In this document: one piece after another, positions 30,323 to 39,801 of the stretch
Position numbering within the stretch: position 1 is the first letter of the stretch
How the letters are laid out: each line of letters starts with the position of its first letter
Origin: Aureispira sp963837355
GTDB taxonomy: Bacteria > Bacteroidota > Bacteroidia > Chitinophagales > Saprospiraceae
Direction of reading: 5' to 3'
NCBI GenBank assembly: GCA_963837355.1
Contig: CAWIMY010000007.1
Span: 434,001 to 498,000 of the forward strand
Length of the DNA: 64,000 nucleotides
Translations under genes and position numbers: made by a program
The notes under the pieces: generated by a model
Databases searched by the model: none
What the model saw: the letters and a program-made list of their open reading frames with translations, nothing else
Told to the model about the DNA's origin: nothing

Positions 30323-33300
30323 ATGGATGAGCAGCAACACGAAGCACAACAGATAGAACAGCAGTCTATCAACACGGTTGAAACCGCCAACCAGTCCTCT
30401 TCTTCCAATCCTCCACCAGCGCCCAATACAGGCGGCGATTTAGGAGGCAATGATCCCAATGACTTAGAGAGCCAGCTTAAAATCATGTCGGATAATAGTA
30501 TCCAAGGACAAGAGGCTGCCCAATGGCAAAACATGGCGAATACTAGTGTGCAAGCGCAAGAACAGGCGCATTTGTTATCCAGAGAAGGCACAGGGATTCC
30601 CAACAATATTCAGGCAGGAATCGAATACATGTCGCAAGTGTCTCTGCGAGACGTTCGGGTGCACTACAATTCGGATCGAGCGACCCAAGAAGGCCAAACA
30701 GCGGTCAAGGATTATCCCAATGTCTACCTTGCTCCAGGACAAGAGGGGCAACTTTCAGCCGTACTTTGGGAAATGGTACGCGAAATAGAACAGGAACAAA
30801 ACCCTGTAGCGCCACAAGAAACAGAGGAAACTAGTGTAGTAGAAACAGAAGAAACAACTTCGGAAGCAACCCCTACTACCAGCGCGACAGAAACAGAAAC
30901 ACCGATTGTAGAGACGGAAGATCCCCAAACCGAAGTAACAACAGCAGACGATACTACTGAAGAGGAAACAACAGAAGGCGCGTTGCCCGAAATTAGCCGA
31001 CAGCCTGTTTCTTCTAGCCCTGCTACGCTTGGAGCCGAAACAGCAGAGACAGAAACAGCAGTGGTACAAGAAGTAACCTCTGAAACAGCGGCAAATGTAG
31101 AGTCCCCTGCCCCAAGACCAGAAGTCATACAACCTATTCCAAGTGCCTTGGCAACGCCAGAGCAAGACCCCGATTTTCAGGCGGTAACTGAGAGTGTGGG
31201 TACCGTAGGCGACCAAGAACAGCAGCACCAAAGTGCCGAGCATGAAACTAGAGAGGCCGAAAATGCAGCACTAGAACCCACCAATAGAAGAGAAAGTATT
31301 GCCCAAGGCAATCAAGTAGAAAAAATAGAAGGGCAGGAGACCCCCGCCTTTGATACCAGTGCTTTTGTGCGTGCCGTTATGTCGCGCGTGGCAGACATCA
31401 TGCCCAAGAATGAAGAGGAGGCCGATGAATTTGAAGGCAAAGTAGGCCAAGTGAAGCACGCCGTAACAGGGACCGTTTCCAATGCGCAAGACCAATCGGT
31501 CGGGCCGTTGGAGCAAGCCGCGCGAGAGCAACCCAATGTATCGGCTATTCCTAGCAAGCGCGTAACGCCTTTGCCTAGAGCGGACATTGGTAGAACGCCA
31601 CAAGATGTCGGCGCAGAAAAAGCCACGCCCAAGCCCTTGAACGAAGATCGGGTAGAGCAGCCCTTGCAGAGCCAATCGCAGGAGATCGACCAGCAATTTG
31701 CCGCCAATGAAATTACCGACGAGCAATTAAGTAACTCCAATGAGCCAACTTTTCTAGCGGCCTTGGATTCCAAAGAGAATGCGCAGCAAAACAGCGAGGA
31801 AGCGGCGACTACCATGCGTACCGAAGAGCAACAGGGCATTGCCCAAAGCCAAAGCGAAGCAGGAACTCTAGGAAGCGAGCAAATGAGTGCCATGCACCAA
31901 GACCGCGCGAGTCTAATGGGCGGTGTCCATCAAGAACAACAAAGTACGAGTACCAACTATACCGCCGAAGAGCAAGTGGTAGCCGACCGTATTCAAGCCA
32001 TTTATACCAGCACCAAAACAGCGGTAGAAGGTCGATTAAGCCGACTAGACAGCCGCGTATCGTCCATGTTTGAGTCGGGCGCAAGAAGTGCGCAGGCTAC
32101 GTTTGAGCGCCATGTCAAGCAACGAATGGATGCGTACAAGGAAGAGCGTTACGATGGCATTTCTGGCGCGTTTGCTTGGGTAGGAGATGCGTTTACAGGC
32201 TTGCCCGATGAGGTCAATGCCTTCTTTGTAGAAGGTCGAGACAGATATGTAGCGGAAATGGAGCGGGTCATTCGGGAAATTGCGGCCGTAGTGGCTACCG
32301 AGTTGACCGCTGCCAAACAAGAAGTGCAAGGCGGTCGCCAGCAAGTGGCGGATTATGTGGCTTCGTTGCCCGATAACCTACGCAAAGTTGGCGAAAAAGC
32401 GGCCAAGAAATCAACAGTAAGTTCGACGAGTTGAACAGCCAAGTAGATGCGAAGCAAGAAGAGTTGATCGAGAGCTTAGCACAAAAATATCAAGAGAACA
32501 TTGCGCAAGTAGACAGCCGCATTGAGGAGCTAAAAACAGCCAACCGTGGCTTGATTGATATTGCGATGGATGCGGTCGATGGCGTAGTCGGTTCTATCCT
32601 AGAAATAAAAGCCGCCTTGCAGAACGTACTAAGTGCTGCCTTGGATGCCATTGGTGCTATTTTATTAGATCCAATAGGGTTCTTGGGCAATGTCATTGAT
32701 GGCGTTGGACAGGGAATTTCTGGCTTTATGGGCAAGATCCAAAACTACATGACCGAAGGGTTTGTAGAATGGATTACAGGCGCCATGTCTGGCGCAGGCT
32801 TAGAAATGCCCGACGATATTTTCAGTTTAGAAGGCATTTTTAGTCTAACGTCACAAGCCTTGAACTTGACGTGGGATTTTATCCGCGAGCGGGCAGTAGG
32901 CGTCTTGGGCGAGCGTCCAGTGCAAGCGATCGAAGAAGGCTTTGAAATTTTCCAAGTCATCAAGACAGAAGGTTTAGCTGGCGCATGGACTTATATACAA
33001 GACCAGTTTGGCGATTTGAAAGAAACCATCATGGATTCGATGATGGGGATGTTGATTAGTGAAGTGGTGGAAGCAGGAATACAAAAGATTCTGCTAATGT
33101 TGGTTCCAGCAGGGGCCTTCCTCAATGCCGCCTTGATGATCGTAGGCATTGCGGAGTTTTTCATTGACCAAGGCAGCCAAGTCATGGAATTGGTGCAGGC
33201 ATTCATCGAGTCAATCAGCGCCATTGCAGCAGGCAACATCAGCAAAGTAGCGCAGTCGATTGAGCAAGCATTAGCGCTTTCTGTTCCTGTATTGATCGGC

Positions 33301-34825
33301 TTTCTTCGCCGCTTTATTAAGAATAGGCGATTTAGTAGAAAAAGTACAAGACATCTTCAAAAAGATAAGAACACGGATCACGTCTGCCATTGATGGTTTC
33401 ATAGAGAAAGCAGGCGCTTGGTTCAAGGACAAAAAAGGCCGTCGCCAAGAACGCCGCGATCAACGTCAGGCAGAGCGAGACGGCCGCGACGGAAGAGGCG
33501 ACAATGACGAGGAAGAAGAGGACGACCGCAACGATCGTAAGAAGCGGGCAGATATAGAAGAAGGTATGCAGTTGGGAGCTGCCGTAGTGAACAACGAGCA
33601 GTTGAACGAACAAGAAATAAATGTAGAGCTACGCGCGATTAAACGCCGTAAGAAACTAGATAAACTAGACGCAGATTTAACCCAAGAGACGGAGCAGTGG
33701 CATACGTTTATGCTAGAAGCACGCTTAGATGGGGTTCGCCCGAAGAGCGAGAGCATCCGTCGCCGCCCAACGCGCGCGGACAACGAAGAAGATGTAAACG
33801 AGGAAGATAGAGCCTTGCACCAGCGGATCGCAGCGGAGGTAAAACGCAAGCTGGAAGCCAAAGGGCAATCGACGGAAGGGGTGGAGACGTTTGAGGCGTT
33901 TTATGAAATGCTACGAGTGGAGGCCGCCAGTTTGCAGCGGGAGTACCAGCCGCAGTTGCGCGAGGGGATTAATATTGCGGTGGAGTTGGTGAATCGGGTG
34001 CAGGCGGATAAAGCGGATGGAGATGTTGATGTGCGGGTGGAGATTGCTCCGAATGCTACGGAGGTTATAAGTGAAATAGGTTTTCAAGAAGTCTCTTCTA
34101 ATGGAGAAAGCGAAGATGTGGCTATTATGTTATTCAATGATATAGTAGAACAGAATAAGACTGCATACTGGCAATCTACAAGATTTGCAGATATTTTGAG
34201 TAGAAAAGGCAGAAACCAAGATATTTCTGTAATCCAAGATACTGCTTTGGTAGATTTATATGATCAAATAGCAAAAGAATTTAAAGATGAGGTCACTAAA
34301 TGGGATGAAATTCCTTCTAGCCATACTTTTCAATTTGACTTGAGAGGAAGTAATCCTAGTAGAAAACTATTATATCTTTTAAATGGAAGGGGAATGGTAT
34401 GTGCTAATACCACATTGACGTATATTGGGGGAGAAACAGTGGTAGATGTTAACGAACTGAAAGAACATATTGTTTCTCTATCAAGAACCGCGATATTTAA
34501 ACCAGCGAGTAGTTATAGAAAACATGTTAGGGGAAATAATAATGATCAAAGAAAGCAGAACAGTGCGAATGGTGGTGCAGGGCAATATTTTCATGAACTA
34601 AATGACGGAGACATTGAAGAATTAGAGCGAGATGCTATAAAGAATTCTATTGTTCAAGAATTTAGGGAGCGAGAAGGTAATCCTACTATAAATGATAATC
34701 AGTATTACTTTTTGTATTCTGCAGGAGTTGACGTAGGATATGTCAATGGAGAAGAAACCGATCAACTATCCGTAGAGATCACCTCTGCAAATACAAGACC
34801 TGAAGTTCATTCTCACCCTAGATAA
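30323..34825 (+). CDS. DUF4157-family polymorphic toxin carrier with C-terminal tip 1; two compensating 1-base frame breaks
   Basis: Read through, this is one protein of about 1500 residues. Order: low-complexity N-terminus, a DUF4157-like segment (about 90-155; 'GIPNNIQAGIEYMSQVSLRD', 'VRVHYNSD'), a Glu/Thr-rich linker (about 160-330), Gln/Glu-rich helices, and a coiled-coil (about 545-745). Then come long hydrophobic/amphipathic helices (about 745-1003), a charged Arg/Asp/Glu linker, a conserved pre-toxin linker (about 1092-1243), and an AT-rich tip (about 1243-1500) ending 'NTRPEVHSHPR'. The DUF4157 metal motif HExxH is absent (LWEMV in its place). A lost A near 32410 and an extra C near 33308 break and restore the frame. 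DUF4157 is known from eCIS cargo. Delivery and toxicity are inferred; I do not recognise tip 1's fold. Confidence 0.8.
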
Positions 34826-34838
34826 TATCAATTAAAGC

Positions 34839-35570
34839 ATGATTTTTCTTAATACTTATTTACAACCTCTATCGATTTATTCGGGAGGAACGATAGTCTT
34901 CAACTACTTGTATGAACGTCGTGATATGGCAATATACAATGTTCATAAAGATCACCTATTTTGCTTGTGCTATCAGAGTAAAAAGGAGTACTCCGTGCTA
35001 CTTCATGTCAGTGTTGCGGCATTTAAAGTGGAGAGTATTTCATATAAGATTAGTTTATATGAAATAGATGAAGAGAAAATTAGTCTATTCAAAGAGCCAG
35101 AAGATGTTATAAAAAAAACTATAGAAAATTTTATACCAGTTTGGACTACTGTAGCTAGTAATCACTTTTTGTTTTTCTTCCAATTAAGAGAGCTTAGCCA
35201 TAAAATAGGTCGTCGAGTTGCTAATGGAAGTAGAGTAGATAAATCTTTAGACAAATTTGATGCTTATAAGAAGTCGCATATTGATAAGCTAGAAAATGGA
35301 TTTAGGATGATCTTGGACTATGTATGTCATAAAACTGACTTAACGTCTGATGATTTATGTCGAGATTTTCTTACTCTATACCCTATGGTACGGCATGAAG
35401 TTACGAAATTGGAAGATTGGTATTGCGTTTGGCAATTATATCGTTACCAACAGGATCATACAGGTTGGCATGAAGCAATCAAATGGTTACGTTTGGAGGT
35501 ACAACAATATAGAAAAAGAGAACTTATAGGTAATCTGATTCAGGGAGTTTTGTACGATAAGATAAAATAA
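34839..35570 (+). CDS. putative immunity protein for toxin tip 1
   Basis: A 243-residue protein starting 13 bases after the toxin stop. I do not recognise its family. It is AT-rich, cytoplasmic-looking (no signal peptide or membrane helix), with a beta-rich N-terminal half and a helical C-terminal half containing 'GRRVANGSRVDKSLDKFD' and 'WYCVWQLYRYQQDHTGWHEA'. The position directly after a toxin tip, the matching base composition and the following terminator are the grounds for calling it immunity. An alternative is an accessory factor. Confidence 0.6.
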   Translation: MIFLNTYLQPLSIYSGGTIVFNYLYERRDMAIYNVHKDHLFCLCYQSKKEYSVLLHVSVAAFKVESISYKISLYEIDEEKISLFKEPEDVIKKTIENFIPVWTTVASNHFLFFFQLRELSHKIGRRVANGSRVDKSLDKFDAYKKSHIDKLENGFRMILDYVCHKTDLTSDDLCRDFLTLYPMVRHEVTKLEDWYCVWQLYRYQQDHTGWHEAIKWLRLEVQQYRKRELIGNLIQGVLYDKIK

Positions 35571-35596
35571 ATCCATCTAAGTTTATGAAGTGTGTG

Positions 35597-35635
35597 AAAA
35601 TGGGAAATTCTAAATACAAGAGTTTTCCATTTTTT
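35597..35635 (+). terminator. terminator after immunity gene 1
   Basis: AAAATGGGAAA pairs with TTTTCCATTTT (one mismatch), followed by a T-run, just after the immunity candidate. Confidence 0.6.
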
Positions 35636-35675
35636 ATAAAAAGAAGTTCATCGCTTTGTTTATTTAAAAGTCACC

Positions 35676-36450
35676 ATGATGGGGATGTTAATTAGCGAAG
35701 TGATCGAAGGAGGCATCAAGTGGATTATCGGCTTGTTAACGCCCGCAGGCGCATTTGTGAAAGCGGCGCTGATGATCGTGGACGTTGCCAAGTTCTTTGT
35801 AGAGCGCGGCGGCGAGATTATGGAGCTGATGAATGCGTTTGTGGAGTCGATTAGTGCAATTGCTTCAGGGAACATAGGACAGGTGGCGCAGAAGATAGAG
35901 CAAGCGTTGTCGACATCGGTTCCTGTATTAATAGGTTTCTTAGCGTCTTTATTAGGTATCAATGACTTAGCTCGCCGCGTACAAAATTTATTTAAGAGCA
36001 TACGCAAGCGGATTACGAATACAGTAGATGGGTTTATAGAAAAGGCGGGGGCTTGGTTTAAGGATAAGCGAGGACGGAGACGGGAGCGTAGAGCAGAGCG
36101 GGAAGGGAGAAATGGCCGTGAAGGGGAGGAAGAAGGGGGCGAGCAAGACCCGCAGGACAAAGCAAAAGTAGAGGAAGGAATCCGGTTAGGAAGCTGGAGT
36201 ATAAACGACGAGCAGTTAACCAAGGAACAGATTGAGTAGAGTTGGGTCAAGTTAAACGTCGGGAAGGTTTGGATACATTGGGCGTAGAGTTGGTAACCCG
36301 AGACGGAGCAATGGCATACGTTTATGCTAGAAGCACGCTTAGATGGGGTTCGCCCGAAGAGCGAGAGCATCCGTCGCCGCCCAACGCGCGCGGACAACGA
36401 AGAAGATGTAAACGAGGAAGATAGAGCCTTGCACCAGCGGATGTTTCTTT
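35676..36450 (+). pseudogene. orphan module 2: copied pre-toxin region of the carrier, frame-broken
   Basis: The first open part (35676-36239, 187 codons) parallels the carrier from about 33038 to 33620. It begins 'MMGMLISEVIEGGIKWIIGL' against 'MMGMLISEVVEAGIQKILLM' in the carrier, and shares 'SVPVLIGFLA' and 'DGFIEKAGAWFKDK'. It is a diverged copy. After a stop at 36237-36239 the copy continues one frame over. From about 36300 to 36440 it switches to a sequence almost identical to carrier 33693-33829 and then ends abruptly in new sequence ('CAGCGG|ATGTTTC'). Two indels (about 36236 and a missing AA at about 36298) separate the pieces. There is no start suggesting independent use; it is likely a recombination substrate. 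Confidence 0.75.
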
Positions 36451-36459
36451 GAAGATATA

Positions 36460-36885
36460 ATGGAAGTGGTAGAAGAATTCAAAGATGGTAATGTAGATGG
36501 GTTCACTGGTATTAGGACTATGTTAGATGGGCAGGGAAGGAAACGGAGAATTAGGATTTTTAGAGAGACGGCCAGTATAGGAGTCGTTAATGCTGATTAT
36601 GATACTGTAATAACGAGAGGTGAGAGTAGCAACGAACAGTTAGTCGATAAAGGAGTAGAAGTACCCGAAGATTATGTACTTGTTTCAGGAACCAAAAGTA
36701 AAACTGGGCAAAATATTTATAAACACCGTAAAAAAAGGCGCTATATTTCAAGAGACATAGCTGATGGAGGAAGATCGCACAGTGGAGGTATTTGGAAAAT
36801 GGCAGATTCAATAGCTAATCTTAATAAAAAAGAAACTAGGCAAGGGACCTTTAACGCTGATTTAACGGATAGAATAGGAGATTAA
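36460..36885 (+). CDS. orphan toxin tip 2 (D-HxGG-WK / KETR-GT family)
   Basis: 141 codons, open a little further upstream in the same frame, joined to the linker copy out of frame in the present sequence. The C-terminal half carries 'YISRDIADGGRSHSGGIWKM' and 'KKETRQGTFNADLTDRIGD'. The same D-x(n)-H-x-G-G-x-W-K and K-E-T-R-x-G-T-(F/Y) pattern occurs in tip 4 downstream. From memory this pattern belongs to a C-terminal toxin family found on CDI/Rhs proteins (Ntox21-like, predicted RNase); that assignment needs a profile search. The immunity candidate starts 3 bases after the stop. It probably cannot be translated as part of the carrier unless recombined. Confidence 0.65.
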   Translation: MEVVEEFKDGNVDGFTGIRTMLDGQGRKRRIRIFRETASIGVVNADYDTVITRGESSNEQLVDKGVEVPEDYVLVSGTKSKTGQNIYKHRKKRRYISRDIADGGRSHSGGIWKMADSIANLNKKETRQGTFNADLTDRIGD

Positions 36886-36888
36886 GTT

Positions 36889-37227
36889 ATGTATAAAAAT
36901 ATAAGAAAAACACTGAGAGAACTTGTGAGTTTTGGTAATCCAGATATACCTGTTGTTTGTTCTTTAGATGAGGGGTATACATTCCTTTATATTAGTAATA
37001 TTGAAGAAATGGACGAATTATGCCTTCTACATGTTACTCATGAACCGAAAGAGGTAGAGAAAACTTTTACTGCTAGAATTTTAATGCGGCATCTTATTGA
37101 GAGTAAAAACTTTGATAAAAGAGTTAAATTTTTATTAAGAGGTAATGAAATACATGTGGATATTGATTTAATTGCAAGAGTAAATAGTAGTTGTGTGTTT
37201 ATTGGTTTTGAAGAAGATCAAGCGTGA
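36889..37227 (+). CDS. putative immunity protein for toxin tip 2
   Basis: A 112-residue AT-rich protein 3 bases downstream of tip 2. Family not recognised. It is acidic with 'EEMDELCLLHVTHEPKEVEK' and a beta-rich C-terminus ('NEIHVDIDLIARVNSSCVFI'). There is no signal peptide or membrane helix, as expected for a cytoplasmic inhibitor. A perfect terminator follows at 37421. It shows no evident similarity to the protein after tip 4, although the toxins are related. Confidence 0.6.
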   Translation: MYKNIRKTLRELVSFGNPDIPVVCSLDEGYTFLYISNIEEMDELCLLHVTHEPKEVEKTFTARILMRHLIESKNFDKRVKFLLRGNEIHVDIDLIARVNSSCVFIGFEEDQA

Positions 37228-37420
37228 TATAATGTAATATTATTGTAAGCCTCATGAAATGTCGTACTATGAAATGCATGAGAATTATTTATTGCGCTTG
37301 TTGTATTTTGACAGAAAAGCAGTTGCCGACTGATCGGTATTGATTTATTTGAGTACTTCGTTCAATGCAGCAAGCTTAGAATAGCTGATTTAATGAATAG
37401 TGATGATAATATCCTACTAG

Positions 37421-37458
37421 GCGAGTTATTTCTAATTTAAGAAATGACTCGCTTTTTT
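37421..37458 (+). terminator. terminator of orphan module 2
   Basis: GCGAGTTATTTCT pairs with AGAAATGACTCGC (one G-U type mismatch) around a short loop, followed by six Ts. Confidence 0.85.
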
Positions 37459-37474
37459 ATATTAAAAGAACTAG

Positions 37475-38461
37475 TCACGCCGTAAGAAACTAGATAAACT
37501 AGACGCAGATTTAACCCAAGAGACGGAGCAGTGGCATACGTTTATGCTAGAAGCACGCTTAGATGGGGTTCGCCCGAAGAGCGAGAGCATCCGTCGCCGC
37601 CTAACGCGCGCGGACAACGAAGAAGATGTAAACGAGGAAGATAGAGCCTTGCACCAGCGGATCGCAGCGGAGGTAAAGCGCAAGCTGGAAGCCAAAGGGC
37701 AATCGACGGAAGGGGTGGAAACGTTTGAGGCGTTTTATGAAATGCTGCGCGTAGAGGCGGCGCAATTGCAGCGGGAGTTCCAGTTCCGATATTGTCGGAA
37801 GAAGGGATTAATATTGCGGTGGAGTTACTTCGTGAGCCCTTCGGGGTTGGTGAATCAGGTGCAGGCGGATAAGCGGATAGCCTGTCCAACGAAGTTCGGG
37901 AGGGATGTTGATGTGAATATTAAAATTGCACCGAATAATGAGGAAGATGATTTTGCTATTGATTTTGATAGTATGGGAATTGATGAGGTTATGGTACATG
38001 TTAAAGAGAGAGACATAAGTGTAGCACGTAGAAGAGGCATAGGAGGGTGTCATGATATGACAGAATTTGATAAACTTCGCCAAAAATTAGAAGGTTATGA
38101 TATTCCAGTAGGAAAAGTACTTGATAGTGAAGAAATTCCAGAGGTGATAATACGCAGTAGAGTGGCTCATGCTTCTGTTCCAGGAGTTTTTCTCATAACA
38201 TACGGTATACCAGCTGGAACGGCGAAATCAGAAACATCAGGAGAAGTAAAATGGATGAAAGATCCAAAAACTGTTTATGATCCAGCTGAATGGACAGATC
38301 AAAAATTAAGAGAAGCCCTAAAACAAGCTATAACTGACGCGGCATCTAGAAATGGAGGAAACATTCCAAATACAAATCCTACTGAAGGAACTACGGAGGA
38401 CGGTCACAAGATAGTATATACATTTAGAGACGGAAAAATAACTTCTTTTTGGTTTGCATAA
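37475..38461 (+). CDS. orphan module 3: carrier linker fused in frame to toxin tip 3
   Basis: The frame is open from 37475 with the first ATG at 37544. Positions 37477-37750 match carrier 33643-33916 with only a few base differences ('HTFMLEARLDGVRPKSESIR'). At 37784, 37827 and 37877 short palindromic insertions replace or interrupt the linker, yet the frame stays open and returns to the native 'LVNQVQADK' and 'DVDVNIKIAPN'. Tip 3 then follows and ends 'GHKIVYTFRDGKITSFWFA'. That ending recalls CDI-type RNase tips, only as an impression. There is no start or export region of its own, so it should depend on recombination into the carrier. The immunity gene begins 11 bases later. Confidence 0.7.
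   Translation, partial: SRRKKLDKLDADLTQETEQWHTFMLEARLDGVRPKSESIRRRLTRADNEEDVNEEDRALHQRIAAEVKRKLEAKGQSTEGVETFEAFYEMLRVEAAQLQREFQFRYCRKKGLILRWSYFVSPSGLVNQVQADKRIACPTKFGRDVDVNIKIAPNNEEDDFAIDFDSMGIDEVMVHVKERDISVARRRGIGGCHDMTEFDKLRQKLEGYDIPVGKVLDSEEIPEVIIRSRVAHASVPGVFLITYGIPAGTAKSETSGEVKWMKDPKTVYDPAEWTDQKLREALKQAITDAASRNGGNIPNTNPTEGTTEDGHKIVYTFRDGKITSFWFA
37784..37800. repeat. palindromic insert PE-A in module 3
   Basis: TTCCGATATTGTCGGAA sits where the carrier has CCGCAGTTGCGCGA. Nearly identical palindromes occur at 39043-39059 and in the terminator at 62384-62400. Confidence 0.6.
37827..37848. repeat. insert PE-B in module 3
   Basis: A 22-base insertion relative to the carrier, containing CGTGAGCCCTTCGGGG. 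It resembles the insertion at 41190-41218 (CGTGAGCTCGCCTTCGG). Confidence 0.5.
37877..37903. repeat. insert PE-C in module 3
   Basis: Contains GATAGCCTGTCC, then AACGAAGTTCGGGAG, at the same linker site as PE-C of module 4 (39115-39144). It is a slightly shortened copy of that hairpin. Confidence 0.55.
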
Positions 38462-38472
38462 ATTTGATAGAA

Positions 38473-38874
38473 ATGAAATATGAATTAAAGTTTAATAAAA
38501 ATATTGTAAATGGGATAGAACTAGTTTCTGGACAGGAAGTAGTAAATTCTTTCTTTCACAGTTTTAGTATAGAAAATTACATTTCTTTGATAGAAGGGCT
38601 ATCAAAGAATGAGGGATATTTAGGAGACCCTAAAGGGCTTATCCTCTATCATGAAATTGATGAAGAGGATATTGCTGAAGGAAATACTTTTAACTCAGAC
38701 GAAGTTCTTATATATAACCACTATATAGGAGATGAAACTATGAAGTATAATTTTTTTTTAGAAATATGTATAAAGTATGGCGAACGTATGCTAGATGTTG
38801 TTACAGGATTAAATAAGGATAAACTGCAATGTAGTTTGAAGTTGTTAAGTAAAATCGTACCATCTAATCAATAG
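38473..38874 (+). CDS. putative immunity protein for toxin tip 3
   Basis: A 133-residue protein starting MKYELKFNKNIVNGIEL. I use the ATG at 38473 rather than a TTG overlapping the toxin stop. It is acidic and soluble-looking, with 'VNSFFHSFSIENYISLIEGL', 'YHEIDEEDIAEGNTFNSDEV' and an ending rich in Leu/Lys. The layout resembles CdiI-type immunity proteins to RNase tips, a weak resemblance only. A 13-bp perfect-stem terminator follows. Confidence 0.6.
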   Translation: MKYELKFNKNIVNGIELVSGQEVVNSFFHSFSIENYISLIEGLSKNEGYLGDPKGLILYHEIDEEDIAEGNTFNSDEVLIYNHYIGDETMKYNFFLEICIKYGERMLDVVTGLNKDKLQCSLKLLSKIVPSNQ

Positions 38875-38906
38875 GGGCTTTTTACTTTTGGTATATTGTA
38901 ACTTAG

Positions 38907-38944
38907 AAGAAGGAGACTTTGATTATTTTCGAAGTCTCCTTCTT
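38907..38944 (+). terminator. terminator of orphan module 3
   Basis: AAGAAGGAGACTT pairs perfectly with AAGTCTCCTTCTT over 13 bp around a 12-base loop. The 3' T-run is weak. Confidence 0.8.
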
Positions 38945-39042
38945 GCTTTCGTAGGCTTAGATGTATGCAGAGGGTGTAGGACTATCAAGTATTTTATGAA
39001 CTGCTGCGCGTAGAGGCGGCGCAATTGCAGCGGGAGTACCAG

Positions 39043-39059
39043 TTCCGATATGGTCGGAA
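39043..39059. repeat. palindromic insert PE-A in module 4
   Basis: TTCCGATATGGTCGGAA, one base different from the module 3 copy and at the same linker position. Confidence 0.6.
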
Positions 39060-39114
39060 GAGGGGATTAATATTGCGGTGGAGTTGGTGAATCGGGTGCA
39101 GGCGGATAAGGCGG

Positions 39115-39144
39115 GATAGCCTGTCCCGAACGAAGTTCGGGAGG
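39115..39144. repeat. palindromic insert PE-C in module 4
   Basis: Holds a perfect 8-bp stem, TCCCGAAC-GAA-GTTCGGGA, replacing about 5 carrier bases and putting a stop codon in the native frame. Confidence 0.65.
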
Positions 39145-39159
39145 GATGTTGATGTTAGG

Positions 39160-39789
39160 GTGAGAATTGCTCCGAATGCTACGGTCAGTGTAGTGTCAAT
39201 TCAATTTGAGGCTGAAGACGAAATTTCAGAAGAAGATATAAAAGCAGCGATAGAACTTATTTTGGAGGAGTCTTATAGAGAATGGGATCAAAGGGATACA
39301 GAATATTCCAGTCAGAGAAATGCAACTAACAGCGTAAAACTCTTTTTCGAAGCCGTAGAAGATGCTATTAAAAATCATGCAACTACAGGTGCTTATATAG
39401 AGGAGTTAAGTGGTGTAACCACTCATATAAATGGCAATGGGACAGAGCGCAATATATCTATTACTAAAAATGGAGCTATAATAGGAAATGTTGTAGCAAC
39501 TTATAGAGTAAAAGAAGAGGCTCAGGAGCAAGATACTTGTACCTTTACGCAAGGTATACGTGAAGAAGCACGCAGCGTGACTGTGAATATACCACAAGGC
39601 TATACCTTGGTTCAAGGGAGGAAATCTCATGGGCAATCAGTCTATACAAATGGAAATTCATGGATTAGTCCCGATACAGATGGACACAACGGAGGCATGT
39701 GGAAAAAAGCAGGGTCTCTTAGAGCTTTAGGCCGAAAAGAAACTAGAGATGGTACATATGATGAAAATCTTAACAAAGTAGGAGAGTAA
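39160..39789 (+). CDS. orphan toxin tip 4 (same family as tip 2)
   Basis: 209 codons. The GTG at 39160 is only the first start-like codon of an open frame that begins in the linker ('DVRVRIAPNAT', matching carrier 'DVRVEIAPNAT'). The N-terminal two thirds are specific to this tip. The end carries 'WISPDTDGHNGGMWKKAGS' and 'RKETRDGTYDENLNKVGE', clearly parallel to tip 2. The shared Asp, His, Gly-Gly-x-Trp-Lys and Lys-Glu-Thr-Arg positions suggest a common catalytic fold, probably a nuclease by family memory (Ntox21-like). An immunity candidate follows 12 bases later. Confidence 0.7.
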   Translation: MRIAPNATVSVVSIQFEAEDEISEEDIKAAIELILEESYREWDQRDTEYSSQRNATNSVKLFFEAVEDAIKNHATTGAYIEELSGVTTHINGNGTERNISITKNGAIIGNVVATYRVKEEAQEQDTCTFTQGIREEARSVTVNIPQGYTLVQGRKSHGQSVYTNGNSWISPDTDGHNGGMWKKAGSLRALGRKETRDGTYDENLNKVGE

Positions 39790-39801
39790 AAAAAAAGAAT
39801 A

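Larger units (their letters stand above)
38985..39159 (+). pseudogene. orphan module 4: linker copy interrupted by a palindromic insert
   Basis: Matches carrier about 33897-34047 ('TTTTATGAA' through 'GATGTTGATGT'). It includes PE-A at 39043-39059 and PE-C at 39115-39144. In the native frame the PE-C insert creates a TAG stop (39117-39119) straight after 'VQADKAG', and the tip continues in another frame. As it stands this linker could not join carrier and tip 4 in one frame if recombination took place upstream of PE-C. Confidence 0.7.

Noticed and set aside
30724..31893. Several long reverse ORFs across the carrier's Glu/Thr-rich linker
   Set aside because: Ser/Val-rich and Cys/Phe-rich translations mirror the low-complexity forward strand and have no family features.
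33466..33861. Ser-rich reverse ORF that recurs at 35660-36397 and 37471-37695
   Set aside because: It repeats only because the forward linker is duplicated; no independent coding signal.
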